From positions 64,905,558 to 64,969,557 of the forward strand of contig NC_134825.1 in NCBI RefSeq assembly GCF_004210375.1: a stretch of 64,000 nucleotides of DNA, written 5' to 3'. This document shows, piece after piece, positions 33,856 through 45,913 of this stretch (positions are counted from its first letter, which is position 1; the number at the start of each line of letters is the position of its first letter). Source of the DNA: Tachypleus tridentatus (taxonomy: Eukaryota > Arthropoda > Merostomata > Xiphosura > Limulidae). The translations under genes and the position numbers were made by a program. The notes under the pieces were generated by a model. It worked only from the letters and a program-made list of their open reading frames with translations. It was not told the DNA's origin and ran no database searches.

Positions 33856-36199
33856 TACGTGCACAAGTTGTCATTTAGTAATGCTCAGGTTGTAGCTTTA
33901 TGGTATCTAGTTGCGTTCTTTTGCGCTTGCGTTCATGAAAGTATGAACATTCACAACAGTTTCGTGGACACTAATGACTTCTAGATTAAGATCACAAATC
34001 AAGGTTATCATATGTAGGAACTACTTTATTGTCGCTGGAAAACAATTATATGGCCGAGTTCACCATTTACGAGTTTCTTCTAAGAACACAGGCTGAAAAG
34101 AATGCTGGATCCATAGTTAAGTATATATATATAAGGTTTAACTTATGGATTACTCTGTTGAGTATTACACATGAGTTATACCGAATTTACTTGTCGTGAA
34201 TCATGTAGACTGACTAGAAGGCGTGATTCAAGCTCTCTTGAGAGGGTGGAATACAATATCTAAGTCAGTAATGTGTTTAAATAATTATAGTGGTTTTACT
34301 GCGTTTACTTCACGTTGCTTTTTCTTTTATGAATAATATGTGATAACGTTTCAGAATAGACGTTCAAACAGTTCAAACCTTTCAGACCTGTCTTGGTTTC
34401 TTGTAAAGATTAGATTATTAGATTTTAAAATGTAACATGCTTTTATATAGATATGCAGTTCTTTATATATTTAAAATAGTGTAATAACCCTCTGTCTGTA
34501 AATATAATTGGGGTTTTTAAAAAGTTAAAAATTAGCTATAAAAATGTTAGAAGAAAGTTATATTTAGAAGTATTTTAATATGTATTTCAGAAATGAATCT
34601 GCTAAGCGTACATGATAAATCGTTTCTACTTCTGTTTCATAAACATTTAAATATAACCGGAATAACAGTATGTTTAATTTAAGAGAAATGAAACCTAAAC
34701 TGTATCAAAATCATATTTCTTGTTTCAGTTTTATATGATATCAAGTTATAAAGAAGACCAGAAATCATACAGTTAAATGTGTTTTCTAACATTTTTTAGA
34801 CTTCTATGTATAAAGCAGTACCGAAAGTTATACAAAACAAAAAGAAGGCGTTTTAGTTCCTTTGCATAATATGCATTAATGTATATATGCATATATATAT
34901 ATATATTATAAAGTTAGAATGATCACGTTATTATAAAAAAATATCCAAACGTCGCTGAGATAGCTCCACTTTTAAACCTGTTTAAGTTTAAACACAGAAA
35001 TATTGACCACCTGATGACTTGAAGATATAGATATTAGAACTCTGTCGAAGTTTCAATAATAGATGATCGAATAAAAATATTCTTCACATAATATGAAAGG
35101 TTCATAGTTGACACCATTTTCCCATGTAACACTACTCTTTGTAACGGTCAATCCCACTATTCCTTGGAAAAAGAGTAGTCCAAGAGTTGGCGGTTGGTAG
35201 TGATGACTAGCTGCTTTCCCTGTAGTTTTACACTGCTAAATTAGGGACGGCTAGTACATATAGCCCTCGTGTAGCTTTGCGCGAAATTCAAAAGAAACCA
35301 CACCAATCCCACCCCTTAACAGCATCGTGACCAGCATTCGAACATCTGTATCAAAATTATCATCAATAACAGAAAATGAAATAAAATAACAGTTTTACTC
35401 AGATGAGCATAATAAACTACCGAAGAAAGATCAACAAAAAATATCTGTGAAAAGACGAACCCGCTACTATATTTGAAAGGAACAAAAATGTGACAAGACA
35501 AAGAATCGAAATCAACAGTTCATATTGAAATGATTGAGGGTGACAATAGCACTCCTACTTAATGGATAAAGAAGAAGTTTCCATTATACCTAACTTTGTT
35601 GTCTTAACTTTTTCTTATGAAAATCTCTCAAGACATTTTGTACCTACCTTAATACATCTAAAAAGCCACACATAATACCCTATACACATTGAGATAAAGC
35701 TTGAATAAAAATTTTAAAAGTACTTCAAACAATTATCTGATTAGTTTTGACACAATAGACATTTTTTTCGATGCTTGTACCTAAAACACTCCACAACTCC
35801 TATAAGAATATATCATTTTCAAACGACGTTCCAGTCTCAGAATAAACCGTGCAATGGAAGTAGTTTCGCATGAGACACCATCTCCTTATTTTCAGTTAAA
35901 CTATAAATTATTTAAGTGAAAAATTAACGTAACAATGAAACTTCCATTTTCACGGATACTGAATTAGAAACATTCACTTTTGTAACTTTGAAACTCAGCC
36001 TATGGAAAAGGCACACAAACGACACTTATACTATTTGCTCTCATGGAAGAGACATTAAAGTTGTATTTTGGAACTGATTAGCTCAGAGAACTCAAACATT
36101 CAATTTCCTGTCGAAATCAAAATAAGTATATCAATTCATTTTCTGAATGTCCTAGAGGTCAAAAGAGAACTCTACCTTCATATAATGGAACGTGTGTCT
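33856..36199. other. AT-rich DNA with one SINE fragment
   Basis: Contains the SINE 3' half at 35137 and a short AT run near 34880. No gene recognised. Confidence 0.6.
35137..35305 (+). mobile_element. SINE family A, 3' half
   Basis: Starts at AACGGTCAATCCCACTATTC and runs to the GCGAAATTC tail. The tRNA head is absent, as in a 5'-truncated insertion. Confidence 0.88.
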
Positions 36200-36313
36200 A
36201 TCTTTTCTTTTAGCAAAGCCACAGAGGGCTATCTGCTAAGTCCACCGAGGGGAATCGAACCCTTGATTTTAGTATTATAAATCTGTAGACTTACCGCTGT
36301 ACCAACGGGGGTA
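36200..36313 (-). mobile_element. SINE family C
   Basis: TAGCAAAGCCACAGAGGGCT, CCACCGAGGGGAATCGAACC, ACTTACCGCTGTACCAACGG. Ends about 30 bp from the Tc1-like element at 36345. Confidence 0.86.
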
Positions 36314-36815
36314 TTTATATAATGGAAAGCAAGTTATTTAAATACGGCACTTTGCAAAAGTATTAGGACAGGAGAATATCTTATCAGTCTTTCCATTTTA
36401 TGAGCCTAATTCATCTATGCCATTACAGAATATAAATATCCACTTTATGTCATTAATTCACTGATCCTTTATGGCAGTTGAATGAGCCGGCGTGAGAATA
36501 CTTATCATTTTTTAGAATTCCCATATACTTGTACCAATAGCATGTCATAAGTGTTCACCTTTAATGAACATACTGATTAAAATTATGGTCTGAAATAACA
36601 GTCATGATATCCCATGCAGTTTCTTAATTATATAGAAAGAAGTTAGCGAGAAACTTGCATATTCAGCAAAATCTCAATTTAATAGCACTCTACAAATAAA
36701 CCTAGATAAAAACTTAACGATATACATTAAGATTTATTGTCATGCCACTGTCCAGATAACGTAGAAAATTGTCAGTAGAGCAAAGATTTTACATAAAAGC
36801 TTTACGTGATATTCG

Positions 36816-37154
36816 TTGGGCTCTGACAAATTAAAATGCTCCCAAAATACTGTCAAGTACACCCTAGATTATGAAATCGAGACAGGTAAATTTGAAAATA
36901 GGAAAGAAAGAGGCAGAACAACGAAACTCAATGATACTGATGTTAAGTATTTTTGTTTGTGCAACCTTCGGGACAGAAGGAAGACTGGCAACGACTACAA
37001 GCACGAGATAAACAACCATGTACCAAATGATAGAAAGGTGTCCAGGTCTATAATATCAAGAAGACTGAACAATAATGGAATATTTAATCGTGTAGCAGTT
37101 AAACAAACATTTTTTCGAGCTCTAAATATTGTCAAGAGAGAGAGATTTGTTTAA
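36816..37154 (+). pseudogene. Tc1 transposase N-terminal fragment
   Basis: 112 open codons inside the transposon at 36345-37878. Visible parts are the first helix-turn-helix (KCSQNTVKYTLDYE), a basic linker (RKERGRTTKL), and a second DNA-binding block (SRSIISRRLNNNGIF). The frame ends just before the catalytic core, which resumes in other frames near 37180 with WTDESK. No intact catalytic domain is possible from this copy. Confidence 0.8.
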
Positions 37155-37430
37155 AAATTACAAAAACTGCACTGTTGATGGTTTTAAAAGGGTCTTATGG
37201 ACGGATGAGTCCAAATATGAAATATTTGGTTCAAAGTGTAGGTAGTACGTCCTGTGGAAGAAAGATGAAAAATACTTTCCTCAATGCATACCACCTAGCA
37301 TGAAGCAAAAGGTAGTATGATGGTTTGGGAGTGCTTTTCTGCTGAGGCAACAGGAGATATTTGCAAAATAGATGGAATAATGGACCAGTGCAAGTACCAT
37401 CAGATACTGATCCATTAGAAGAATAATGAC

Positions 37431-37619
37431 TTGAAACACTCATCAAAACTATGCAGAAATTATTTAGTTAAGAAAGAAGATGCTGAAGTCGTTCATGTGA
37501 TACAATGGCTTCCAAAGAGCTCGGTTCTCAACGCAGTTGAGCAGATTTGGGATTTGATAGGTAAAAAACTTGACAGATCAAAAGTTAGTTCCAAAGCACT
37601 TTATGGGAGTATATTATAG
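37431..37619 (+). pseudogene. Tc1 transposase C-terminal fragment
   Basis: 62 open codons carrying the degraded second-Asp-to-Glu part of the transposase of the 36345-37878 element. LKHSSKLCRNYL stands where the family has NDPKHTS. LNAVEQIWDLIGKKL stands where it has LNPIEHLW, so the Glu is kept. A stop interrupts the frame at 37617-37619, and related sequence (KDCLQLLKQNGE) follows in another frame. Confidence 0.7.
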
Positions 37620-37870
37620 GCATCTGCAGTAAAATTCCAAAGGACACTTTGATTAATTATGTTGTAACAATGCCTAAAAGACTGTCTGCAGTTATTAAAG
37701 CAAAATGGAGAAACACAAAATATTAACTGTCTGCTGAACTCAAACACTTCCACTGAGTTTCTGTTGTGCTAAAGATGAAGAGTAATGATATTTGTATGAT
37801 TTATATTCCATGTTTCTTTTAAAGTAGCTTGAAATGTAAATTTTTCTTTAGTTCTAACACTTTTCTTTGC

Positions 37871-37876
<6 letters not shown>

Positions 37877-37910
<34 letters not shown>
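37877..37910. repeat. AT dinucleotide run
   Basis: A pure TA/AT microsatellite directly at the right end of the Tc1-like element, probably expanded from its TA target site. Confidence 0.9.
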
Positions 37911-38439
37911 TCAGCTTAAATCCAACCACTGTAGCATTAGATAAAGTAAGAATTGAACAACAGTCTATACAGGAGAAGTGAGGATATTTACATACTTGCC
38001 TAACTGAACAATAAGACAGAAACATTCAACTAGTCCTCACTCAGTCAGGCCCTGACATCAACAAGAACCTACAATTGTTATGATTAGTGTGCTGTATAGC
38101 CCCACTCCCAAAAACAAATAACAATATGAAGAAACTATGCTCGAAATTTCAGATCCTCCTCAGAACTTGGCATATATTTAGAAGAGTACGAGTGAAGGTG
38201 AAACAAATGCGGAAAACATTCATAAAGAATAGTTTATGGTTCTGTGGTAGAGAAGAAGAAAAACAAGACTGGATATATCACAGAATTGGAGATATTTCAA
38301 GATTAAAACACGTCTAGGCACTGGAAGAAGAGCAAAATCAAAGAAGCAAAACAGATTCAGAACTGGAAAACTAAAGATGAAATACAGAAATGAGCACCTA
38401 GTAGTACTCTTTGATTCAGAATATTTCAGCGCGCCAAAT

Positions 38440-39390
38440 TGATGAGCTCCAACATAACATCACACAGTAAAATGTGACACCTTACTCAGCTCCAACACAA
38501 CATTACACAGTAAAATATAACATCTTACTCAGCTCCAACACAACATTACACAGGAAAATATGACATCTTACTCAGCTCCAACACAACATTACACAGTAAA
38601 ATATAACATCTTACTCAGCTCCAACACAACATTACACAGGAAAATATAACATCTTACTCAGCTCCAACACAACATTACACAGGAAAATATGACATCTTAC
38701 TCAGCTCCAACACAACATTACACAGTAAAATATAACATCTTACTCAGCTCCAACACAACATTACACAGGAAAATATAACATCTTACTCAGCTCCAACACA
38801 TCACAAGGAATATATAACATCTTAATCAGCTCCAACACAACATCACACAGTATAATATAACATCTTACTCAGCTCCAACACAACATCACACAGTAAAATA
38901 TAAGATCTTACTCAGCTCTAACACAACATTACACAGGAAAATATAACATCTTACTCAGCTCCAACACAACATTACACAGGAAAATATAACATCTTACTCA
39001 GCTCCAACACATCACAAGGGAATATATAACATCTTAATCAGCTCCAACACAACATCACACAGTATAATATAACATCTTACTCAGCTCCAACACAACATCA
39101 CACAGTAAAATATAAGATCTTACTCAGCTCTAACACAAAACTACACATTAAAGTATAACATCTTACTCAACTCCAACACAACGTCACACAGTATAATATA
39201 AGATCTTACCCAGCTCTAACATAACATTACACATTAAAGTATAACATCTTACTCAACTCCAACACAACATCACACAGTATAATATAACATCTTACTCAGC
39301 TCTAACATAACATTACACATTAAAGTATAACATCTTACTCAACTCCAACACAACATCACACAGTATAATAGAACATCTTACTCAACACAT
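38440..39390. repeat. 43 bp satellite, about 22 copies, higher-order structure
   Basis: Unit TCAGCTCCAACACAACATTA, CACAGTAAAATATAACATCT, TAC. A multi-unit block carrying a shortened unit (CAACACATCACAAGG) occurs twice, near 38790 and 39005, about 212 bp apart. Later units drift (TCTAACATAACATTACACAT). Confidence 0.95.
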
Positions 39391-39693
39391 GGATCCTTCT
39401 CCACCATGACTTCAACTGAATCATCCAGCTATTCACAAATCATACTGTGACCTTCCCTAGAACACTTTGCTCTGAAGAAAAACTTCAACAGGATTAGCTT
39501 TAGAAGATATAAGCATGTATAATAAACTTCCATTAATGTGAGAAAGCATTATTAGCCATAATACTGTATAATTTTACACTATTAGTATAAGTTAAACTAA
39601 AGTCAGGAAGAAGACGACGAATATAGTGTGGTTAAATTACCTTCTGGTGAACCACAAATCTTATTAGGCCTTGAGATAATTCGTTTAAAATGT

Positions 39694-39968
39694 GGTTTTG
39701 GTTTGTTTTTAATTTCGCGCAAAGCTGCACGAGGGCTATCTGCACTAGCCGTCCCTAACTTAGCAGTGTAAGACTAGAGGGAAAACAGCTAGTCATCACA
39801 ACCCACCGCCAACTCTTGGGATACTCTTATACCAGCGAATAATGGAATTGATAGTATATTATAACGCCCCCACGGCTGATAGAACGAGCATGTTTGATGT
39901 GACGGGACTTCGAACCCGTGATCCTCGAATTACGAGTCGAGTGCCTTAACCACCTGTCCATGCCGAGG
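39694..39968 (-). mobile_element. SINE family A, full length
   Basis: Complete copy between target duplications TTTAAAATGTG. B-box region GGGACTTCGAACCCG. Lies 300 bp from the 43 bp satellite. Confidence 0.9.
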
Positions 39969-40447
39969 CTATTTAAAATGTGCCTATACCTTTTAAACAA
40001 CTGTTGTTATATTATTGAGATTATTATTATCTTAGTGTTTACAAAGTACTATAAAATAATTTCTTAACCTTAAAAAAATGAAAGGAGAAAGTTTACTTTG
40101 ATAGAATTGGAAATGGCATTTAAAACAATGAATCAAGTGAAACTTTGAGGGTGAGTTAATTTTGTAAATGTAATTATGTCACATTGGATAAGTTCTCAAT
40201 CTTAAACTATCTAACTCGTGTTTTTATTCTTTCTTGGCTTTTCGTACTTCTATAAAGTTTTATCAAATTATGATGTCATTAGATTTGGTTGGAAGAAAGT
40301 GTATTTGGTCTAATATTTGACAAATGGTAAAAATCATCAGAAGAAAATCTTTTTTTCTTACTTTTAACAAGTAAGTTGCGATTTTATCTTCATGATTTAA
40401 ACATTATGTACACTTGAAGCTTAATAAATAACAGTGTTACAGTCTGG

Positions 40448-40747
40448 TCACTCCTTAAAATTATAAAGTATATTAAGCACAATCATAACACGATTTATAT
40501 TGTACACGTTATTAAACTGAACTTTCTAAACTACTAGTACGCCTAAAGCATTTAATAATGATTTTGAGTTACGTTTACCTACCAAAGTAATATAGTGTCA
40601 CTCCTTAAAATTATAAAGTATATTAAGCACAATCACAACACGATTTATATTGTACACGTTATTAAACTGAACTTTCTAAACTACTAGTACGCCTAAAGCA
40701 TTTAATAATGATTTTGAGTTACGTTTACCTACCAAAGTAATATAGTG
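40448..40747. repeat. 150 bp tandem duplication, near identical
   Basis: 40448-40597 and 40598-40747 differ at one base (CATAACACG versus CACAACACG). The unit is non-coding. Either very recent or an assembly artefact. Confidence 0.95.
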
Positions 40748-40988
40748 TAAAAGCTATTAAAAATTACCATAATTGCATTTTATTATGTAACAGTACGCAC
40801 GAGGAATTTTTGTTTTAGCAAATAAATTATACATGTTTCTTTTTCAATCGCAATCCAGTTATTCTGAAAGATTGAGAATAATAATATAAAAAGTAGCTCG
40901 TATAAGTTTCCGAAGAAATGTTACACAAATGTACAGTGCCTAAAGTCATTCGCTATCTGTTCCTGTATCTCAATCACGGGCGTCTGCT

Positions 40989-41352
40989 TTTGTTTGTCTC
41001 TATTTTGTAGAATTTCGCATAAAGCTACTTGAAGGATACCCGCGCTAGTCATTCCTAACTTAGAGTCAATAGTTAGTCAACACAATCCACCACTCACTCT
41101 TGAACTACTCTCTTAACTACCAATAAACAGTGGGTGTGTTTTTCCTATAGCAAAGCCACGTCGGGCTATCTGCTTAGCCCACCGAGGGGAATCGAACCCT
41201 TGATTTTAGCGTTGTAAATCCGGAGACATACCGCTGTACTAGCGGGGGGCATAAACAGTGGGGCTGATCGGGACATTTTAACGTTTCTAAAGCTGAAAGA
41301 ACAAGCATGTTCGCAGATTGCGAGTCCAACACTAACCACCATGCCATGCTAT
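40989..41352 (-). mobile_element. SINE family A, diverged, interrupted by family C
   Basis: Old copy in two parts, 40989-41134 and 41251-41352, split by a family C insertion. Recognisable by AATTTCGCATAAAGCTACTT, CCACTCACTCTTG and AAAGCTGAAAGAACAAGCATG. Confidence 0.82.
41135..41250 (-). mobile_element. SINE family C inserted in family A
   Basis: Complete family C copy. Its insertion duplicated ATAAACAGTGGG (41123-41134 and 41251-41262), bases that belong to the older family A element around it. Its own GGGGAATCGAACCC box is intact, so this is the younger insertion. Confidence 0.93.
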
Positions 41353-41560
41353 GCCCTTCAACTTCTGAATAAGCAAACTCTATTTGGTTTTTCTGATATC
41401 TAAAAACCGATTAGGCCGAATGACAACGTCACATTACTTAAGAACGTTTTCTAATACACTTGACTTGATGGAGAATCTTAGGTTAGCGTGTTATTTCACT
41501 CATGTTAACATAAAGGGCATAAGGATTAAAAGTAGAACATGAACTAATTACGAAAATCAA

Positions 41561-41769
41561 GCATTTGTATTTGTATGCATTGTTTATTCCACACGTATTT
41601 CACACCTACTTTATTCTATACTATAGAAACGTATTTGTATTTGTATCCATTGTTTATTCCACACGTATTTCACACCTACTTTATTCTATACTATAGAAAC
41701 GTATTTGTATTTGTATCCATTGTTTATTCCACACGTATTTCACACCTACTTTATTCTATACTATAGAAA
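41561..41769. repeat. 70 bp tandem triplication, near identical
   Basis: GTATTTGTATTTGTATCCAT, TGTTTATTCCACACGTATTT, CACACCTACTTTATTCTATA recur at 41581, 41651 and 41721. Copies 2 and 3 are nearly the same; copy 1 has a G for C in TATGCATTG. Confidence 0.95.
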
Positions 41770-43267
41770 TGGTGTCACACATACGTTAATTTTCTTTATT
41801 ACTTTTACGTATCCCTCTCTAAGCCTTAATGTTTATTTATATTCGGAGTGCTTCTTCATACACAACATTAGAAGTTCTTTCTTCTTAGCCAAAATAACGA
41901 GATTTCTTTGTGATCCTACTCTTGAACCCGACATCGAGTTGACCATATGAAAACCAAGAGGTTTTCAAAAGACGTCCTGACACATTGACTTATTTTGTAC
42001 TTTGGTTGCTATTTCTCCTCCCAAAAATGTAAATATTTGATATTTTTTGGTGAAAAAAACTCAAAATAAAAAGTTTTAGGTATACAAATGGGCCCAAATC
42101 TACAGAGTAATTAGCTAAACAAACATATGGTTTGTTCTGGGAATGACTCAAAAAGGGTGAAGCCAGATAAGCATATTATATGACGTGGCCTTTGGTCCGA
42201 TGTATGATCTTACCAGGTTTGGACGACATTGTTCTATAGACCACGGAATAGCTCGTGGACAAACACACAACTTGTTGTTTGTTTGTTTGTTTTTTACATT
42301 TATAAGTTTAGATAAGATTACTATATAACAAGAATTCAAATTCTGAATCCAAAAAAGAAAACAAAAACAAAACGTTAGGTGATAATTAAGTTCAAACACA
42401 GATCTTAAATGTATCTACCATTACATCCTTCGAATGACGTTTTGCAACTAATTCTTAATAATTATAAATGAAAATGACATTCGTTAGTGGTATAGTTCAT
42501 TAATTTCAGAAACACAGATATTAAGAAGAGTTAAGTTGTTGTAATTATTGATCTATGTCCTCTTTTAAGGGTATATTTGTATATAACAATTCTACTTCAA
42601 AACTGGAATAATACACGTTACCGTCAAACTTTAACTGTTGTATTTCATGAGAAGATACAAAGCTGTGCTCTAGAGAGTATTCATTGATAGCAAGATTCCT
42701 AAGTATTTCAATCAATAAAACAACAATTATATAAAATTAGACTATTGACATCGAGGCATATCTGATTAATTAAATTCTACAGATAATTTCATCTATAATT
42801 CAAATTAAGCTAAAGTCATTGTTATCGTGGAAAATAGCTTAGAAAGTAATTGCTATCTATAAAGTTTTCATTATTAATTAAAGTTATGGATTACGTTATT
42901 TCTGTTATTAATAGTGGTAGCTTTCATATCATACCCCTTATAAGTCTCACTTAAATCAAAAGTAATTGTAAAAATGTGTGTGCGAAATATGTTACACACC
43001 TCTTTAGTGAAATATCCATGTTACCCATTACGGAGGAAACTTACAGAATAAAAATACAAAACTTGAATACCGAAATGCAGTGAGTTTAAAGTTTCTGTAA
43101 ATACAAATAAATAAAAATATACTACGCTCTTTAAATTACATATATTAATAATTATAATTCTAAACAGTTGTCTGCATACCACCTGAACTGTATTAGTCAG
43201 AATAAAAATCTCTGACCTTACATGCCTTTTGAATTAAACTTGGAACGCCGAAAGCTATGAAACGAAT

Positions 43268-43372
43268 CGTTTGTTTGCTTAAACGCAAAGCTACACAATG
43301 GGCTATCTGCAATCTGCCCAATACTGAGCGTTGGCGTCTCACTGACTTGCCGTTGAGCCTCCAGGGTGGGGG
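43268..43372 (-). mobile_element. SINE family B, decayed head
   Basis: Good tail (AAACGCAAAGCTACACAATG, GGCTATCTGCAATCTGCCC). The head side is only loosely like the family (CTGACTTGCCGTTGAGCC). Confidence 0.65.
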
Positions 43373-43552
43373 AGACTGTGAAATAGATAGAAGGGGCTCA
43401 GATGATGACTAATTGAGTTGAGATGGTGTTTTAAGGTAAATGTTGAATGAAAGCGTTTGGATTGTCATCAGAGGCCCAGTTCTAGTTTTATATCAATAAG
43501 ATTATAGCTTAGTAAGCATAGCTTACTATTTGTTATGCGTGATTATTTGTTG

Positions 43553-43662
43553 TGAAACACATATTTACATAAAAGGGCTATCTGTAATCTACCCACTCTC
43601 GGTATCGAAACAGGATCTTTAGCGTTAGAAGCTCTCTTATAGCTGAGTCATCAGGAAGGGGA
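43553..43662 (-). mobile_element. SINE family B, decayed tail
   Basis: GGGCTATCTGTAATCTACCC, CTCTCGGTATCGAAACAGG and TTTAGCGTTAGAAGC are recognisable; the tail is eroded. Confidence 0.65.
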
Positions 43663-44446
43663 GTTATAATTTGTTATACGCATCTGCCTGAAGAAACCTT
43701 TGTAGTAAATTGACTTAGAGGTAAGAAATAATCATTGGAAACCTGTGTCTTAATTCTTTATTAAAACTCATTATAAAAAATAAAACTTAAGGATGTTTTT
43801 CTATATAATGAGTTTTTTAGTAAAAAAGCAAACATTATAAAAAACATCTCAATAAATTCCCAACTGGAAACTAATGAATGGTCATTTTAATAAATTTAAA
43901 GTGTGTTCTGTTTTGTTTAGGTAGTTAGAAGTATATTTCGCACACAAAAAATATAATAGACCTCGTAACTTTATACTTGATTAGAGCAGAAGTATTAGGT
44001 TAAAAATAATTTAGTTAAATTACCAAATTCATGAAAATAATTATAACTTAACACGGTTATGAATACAGTTTTCCGTTAATATTCAGCAGATTCTATATGG
44101 TTTTACTAAATATTACCAAATGCAAAGAATTATACATTCAATATTTTGGACAATGTTACCTCTGGAAACTAAGCGCCGTTATGATTTTTTTAAAGATATA
44201 CAGAAAGATCTTATAATACTAAACATGACTAAAATTGGAGTGAAAAGTCCAATATTATCGATTAAAAACGGTCACATATGAAGTACGCGTTCATATAATC
44301 CATACTCCTCTGACGAATAAGAACTACCAGTACAGATAGCTAGTTCATAATCAAGTTTAAGTGATGTCGAATTAGGGTCAATAATGCTTCTATCAGAATT
44401 TACCACTTGTGCTATTTACTTTCACGTAAAAAGCTGTCCGAATTTT

Positions 44447-44705
44447 GGTTCAGTTTGAATTTTGCGCAAAGCTACACGAGGGCTATCTGCGCTAGCCGTC
44501 CCTAATTTTGCAGTGTAAGAGTAGAGGGAAGGTAGCTAGTCATCACCACCGACCTCTAATTCTCGATATACTCTTTTACCAACGAATAGTGAGATTACCG
44601 TCACACTACGGCTGAAAGGGCGAGCATGTTTGGTGCGACGGGGATTCGAACCCGCGACCCTCAGATTACGAGTCGAGTGCCTTAACCACCTGGCCATGTC
44701 AGACC
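44447..44705 (-). mobile_element. SINE family A, full length
   Basis: Good head (GGGATTCGAACCCGCGACCC) and tail. About 15 bp of the CATTATAACGCCCCC block is missing. Confidence 0.9.
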
Positions 44706-45139
44706 TTGTAAAACAATAGTTAAATAGAACAGTGCGAGCAACTATTGTAACTCTGGTCACCAGAAACATTTCAGCCGACAGGAAGACGTTCACGTGTTTA
44801 TACGATGTAAGTTCTCCCCTTTAAAGTTGCTAGTAATAACGAAAACGCTTGGTTACAAATGCAAATTCTACCATTACTAGACAGGATCAAAAGATATAAG
44901 TCCATATTCTAAGAACATTCAGATATTTTTGTTTTATCTTATGACAACGATGTGGCTTTAAAAGTGAGTTTTACGCCAATATGTAAGTTGTTTAGTCAAA
45001 ATCACTTTGGTAGCTCTATATTGACTAGGAGGTTATGTTGTTCAATTTGTCTTCTCACCAACAAATTGGATCAGTTGTATCCTCCAGTAGCTGAGGCAGC
45101 TTTTTGACAGGAAACCTAAGCATCCTAGAGTTAGGATGT

Positions 45140-45398
45140 TCTGAAATGCAGTAAGAGTTAGGGTTCTCAACTCAAAATCTGCGGGTTCTAATCCCCTCAC
45201 CGAACATGCTTGCTCTTTAAGCCGCGATGGTTTTGTAATATGATAGTCAATACCATTATTTGGTTACACTAACCAAAGAAATAACGGCGAGTGGTGTTGA
45301 CCGTGTGTCTTCCTTCTAGTATATTACCTCTAAATTAGTGACGACTATTACAAATAGTGGTCGAGCAGTTTACACGAAATTTACAAAACAAACAAACA
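45140..45398 (+). mobile_element. SINE family A, old diverged copy
   Basis: Head reads TTAGGGTTCTCAACTC and B box GGGTTCTAATCCCC. Body and tail (TTACACGAAATTTAC, AAACAAACAAAC) are diverged but ordered. Confidence 0.75.
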
Positions 45399-45913
45399 TC
45401 TAACGTTAATTGTGTTTAAATATCTAGAAAAGTGAAAAGCCTTATTTTTTTGACATTCAACATCACCGACTGACTTGTTTCGAAATTACGGTTACGAATA
45501 TATATATAGATCTAATAATGATTATGTTCTTATGATACAATTCTGTAAATCTATTACTGTCATATAATAATAAACATGTTATTAGGAAGAAAGACGTTTT
45601 ACAGACGAGGCGCTAAATCTTTCATTTCAACTTAATTTAAACTTATTATTTCACTTACATTATTAAGATTAAAATGTACAGATAGCCTTACTCCAAATAA
45701 AAGGTAAGTACGGAAATATTTTAAAATAAAAACAATAGATTTGATGAGATATACGTATTTAACAAAGACTTGCCACACAATTGTGTTTAGACTTGAACAA
45801 CGATATTATTATTAAGTCAATAACATTCACACGCAATTCGTTTTATAACACTAATTCTTAATGTATTAATGTGAATGTACTTAAAATTCGTCTAGACGAA
45901 CTGCGAAATGCAT

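Larger units (their letters stand above)
36345..37878 (+). mobile_element. Tc1/mariner-like transposon relic
   Basis: About 1.53 kb. Seen: imperfect terminal repeats (GGCACTTTGCAAAAGTATTAGG on the left; on the complement of the right end, GTACTTTGCAAAG then AAAAGTGTTAGAAC) with TA next to both. Transposase pieces on the plus strand: helix-turn-helix and linker at 36816-37154, WTDESKYEIFG with the first Asp near 37200, VMVWECFSAEATG near 37320, and a degraded LNAVEQIWDLIGKKLD block holding the Glu near 37530-37570. Frame changes and stops separate these pieces. The right end abuts an AT dinucleotide run, and a family C SINE ends about 30 bp to the left. An internally deleted relative begins near 63770. 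Confidence 0.85.
41770..44446. other. AT-rich DNA with two decayed SINEs
   Basis: Only the family B copies at 43268 and 43553 are recognised. No coding evidence. Confidence 0.6.

Noticed and set aside
38440..39390. 43 bp repeats as a CRISPR-like array
   Set aside because: No spacers; a simple head-to-tail satellite.
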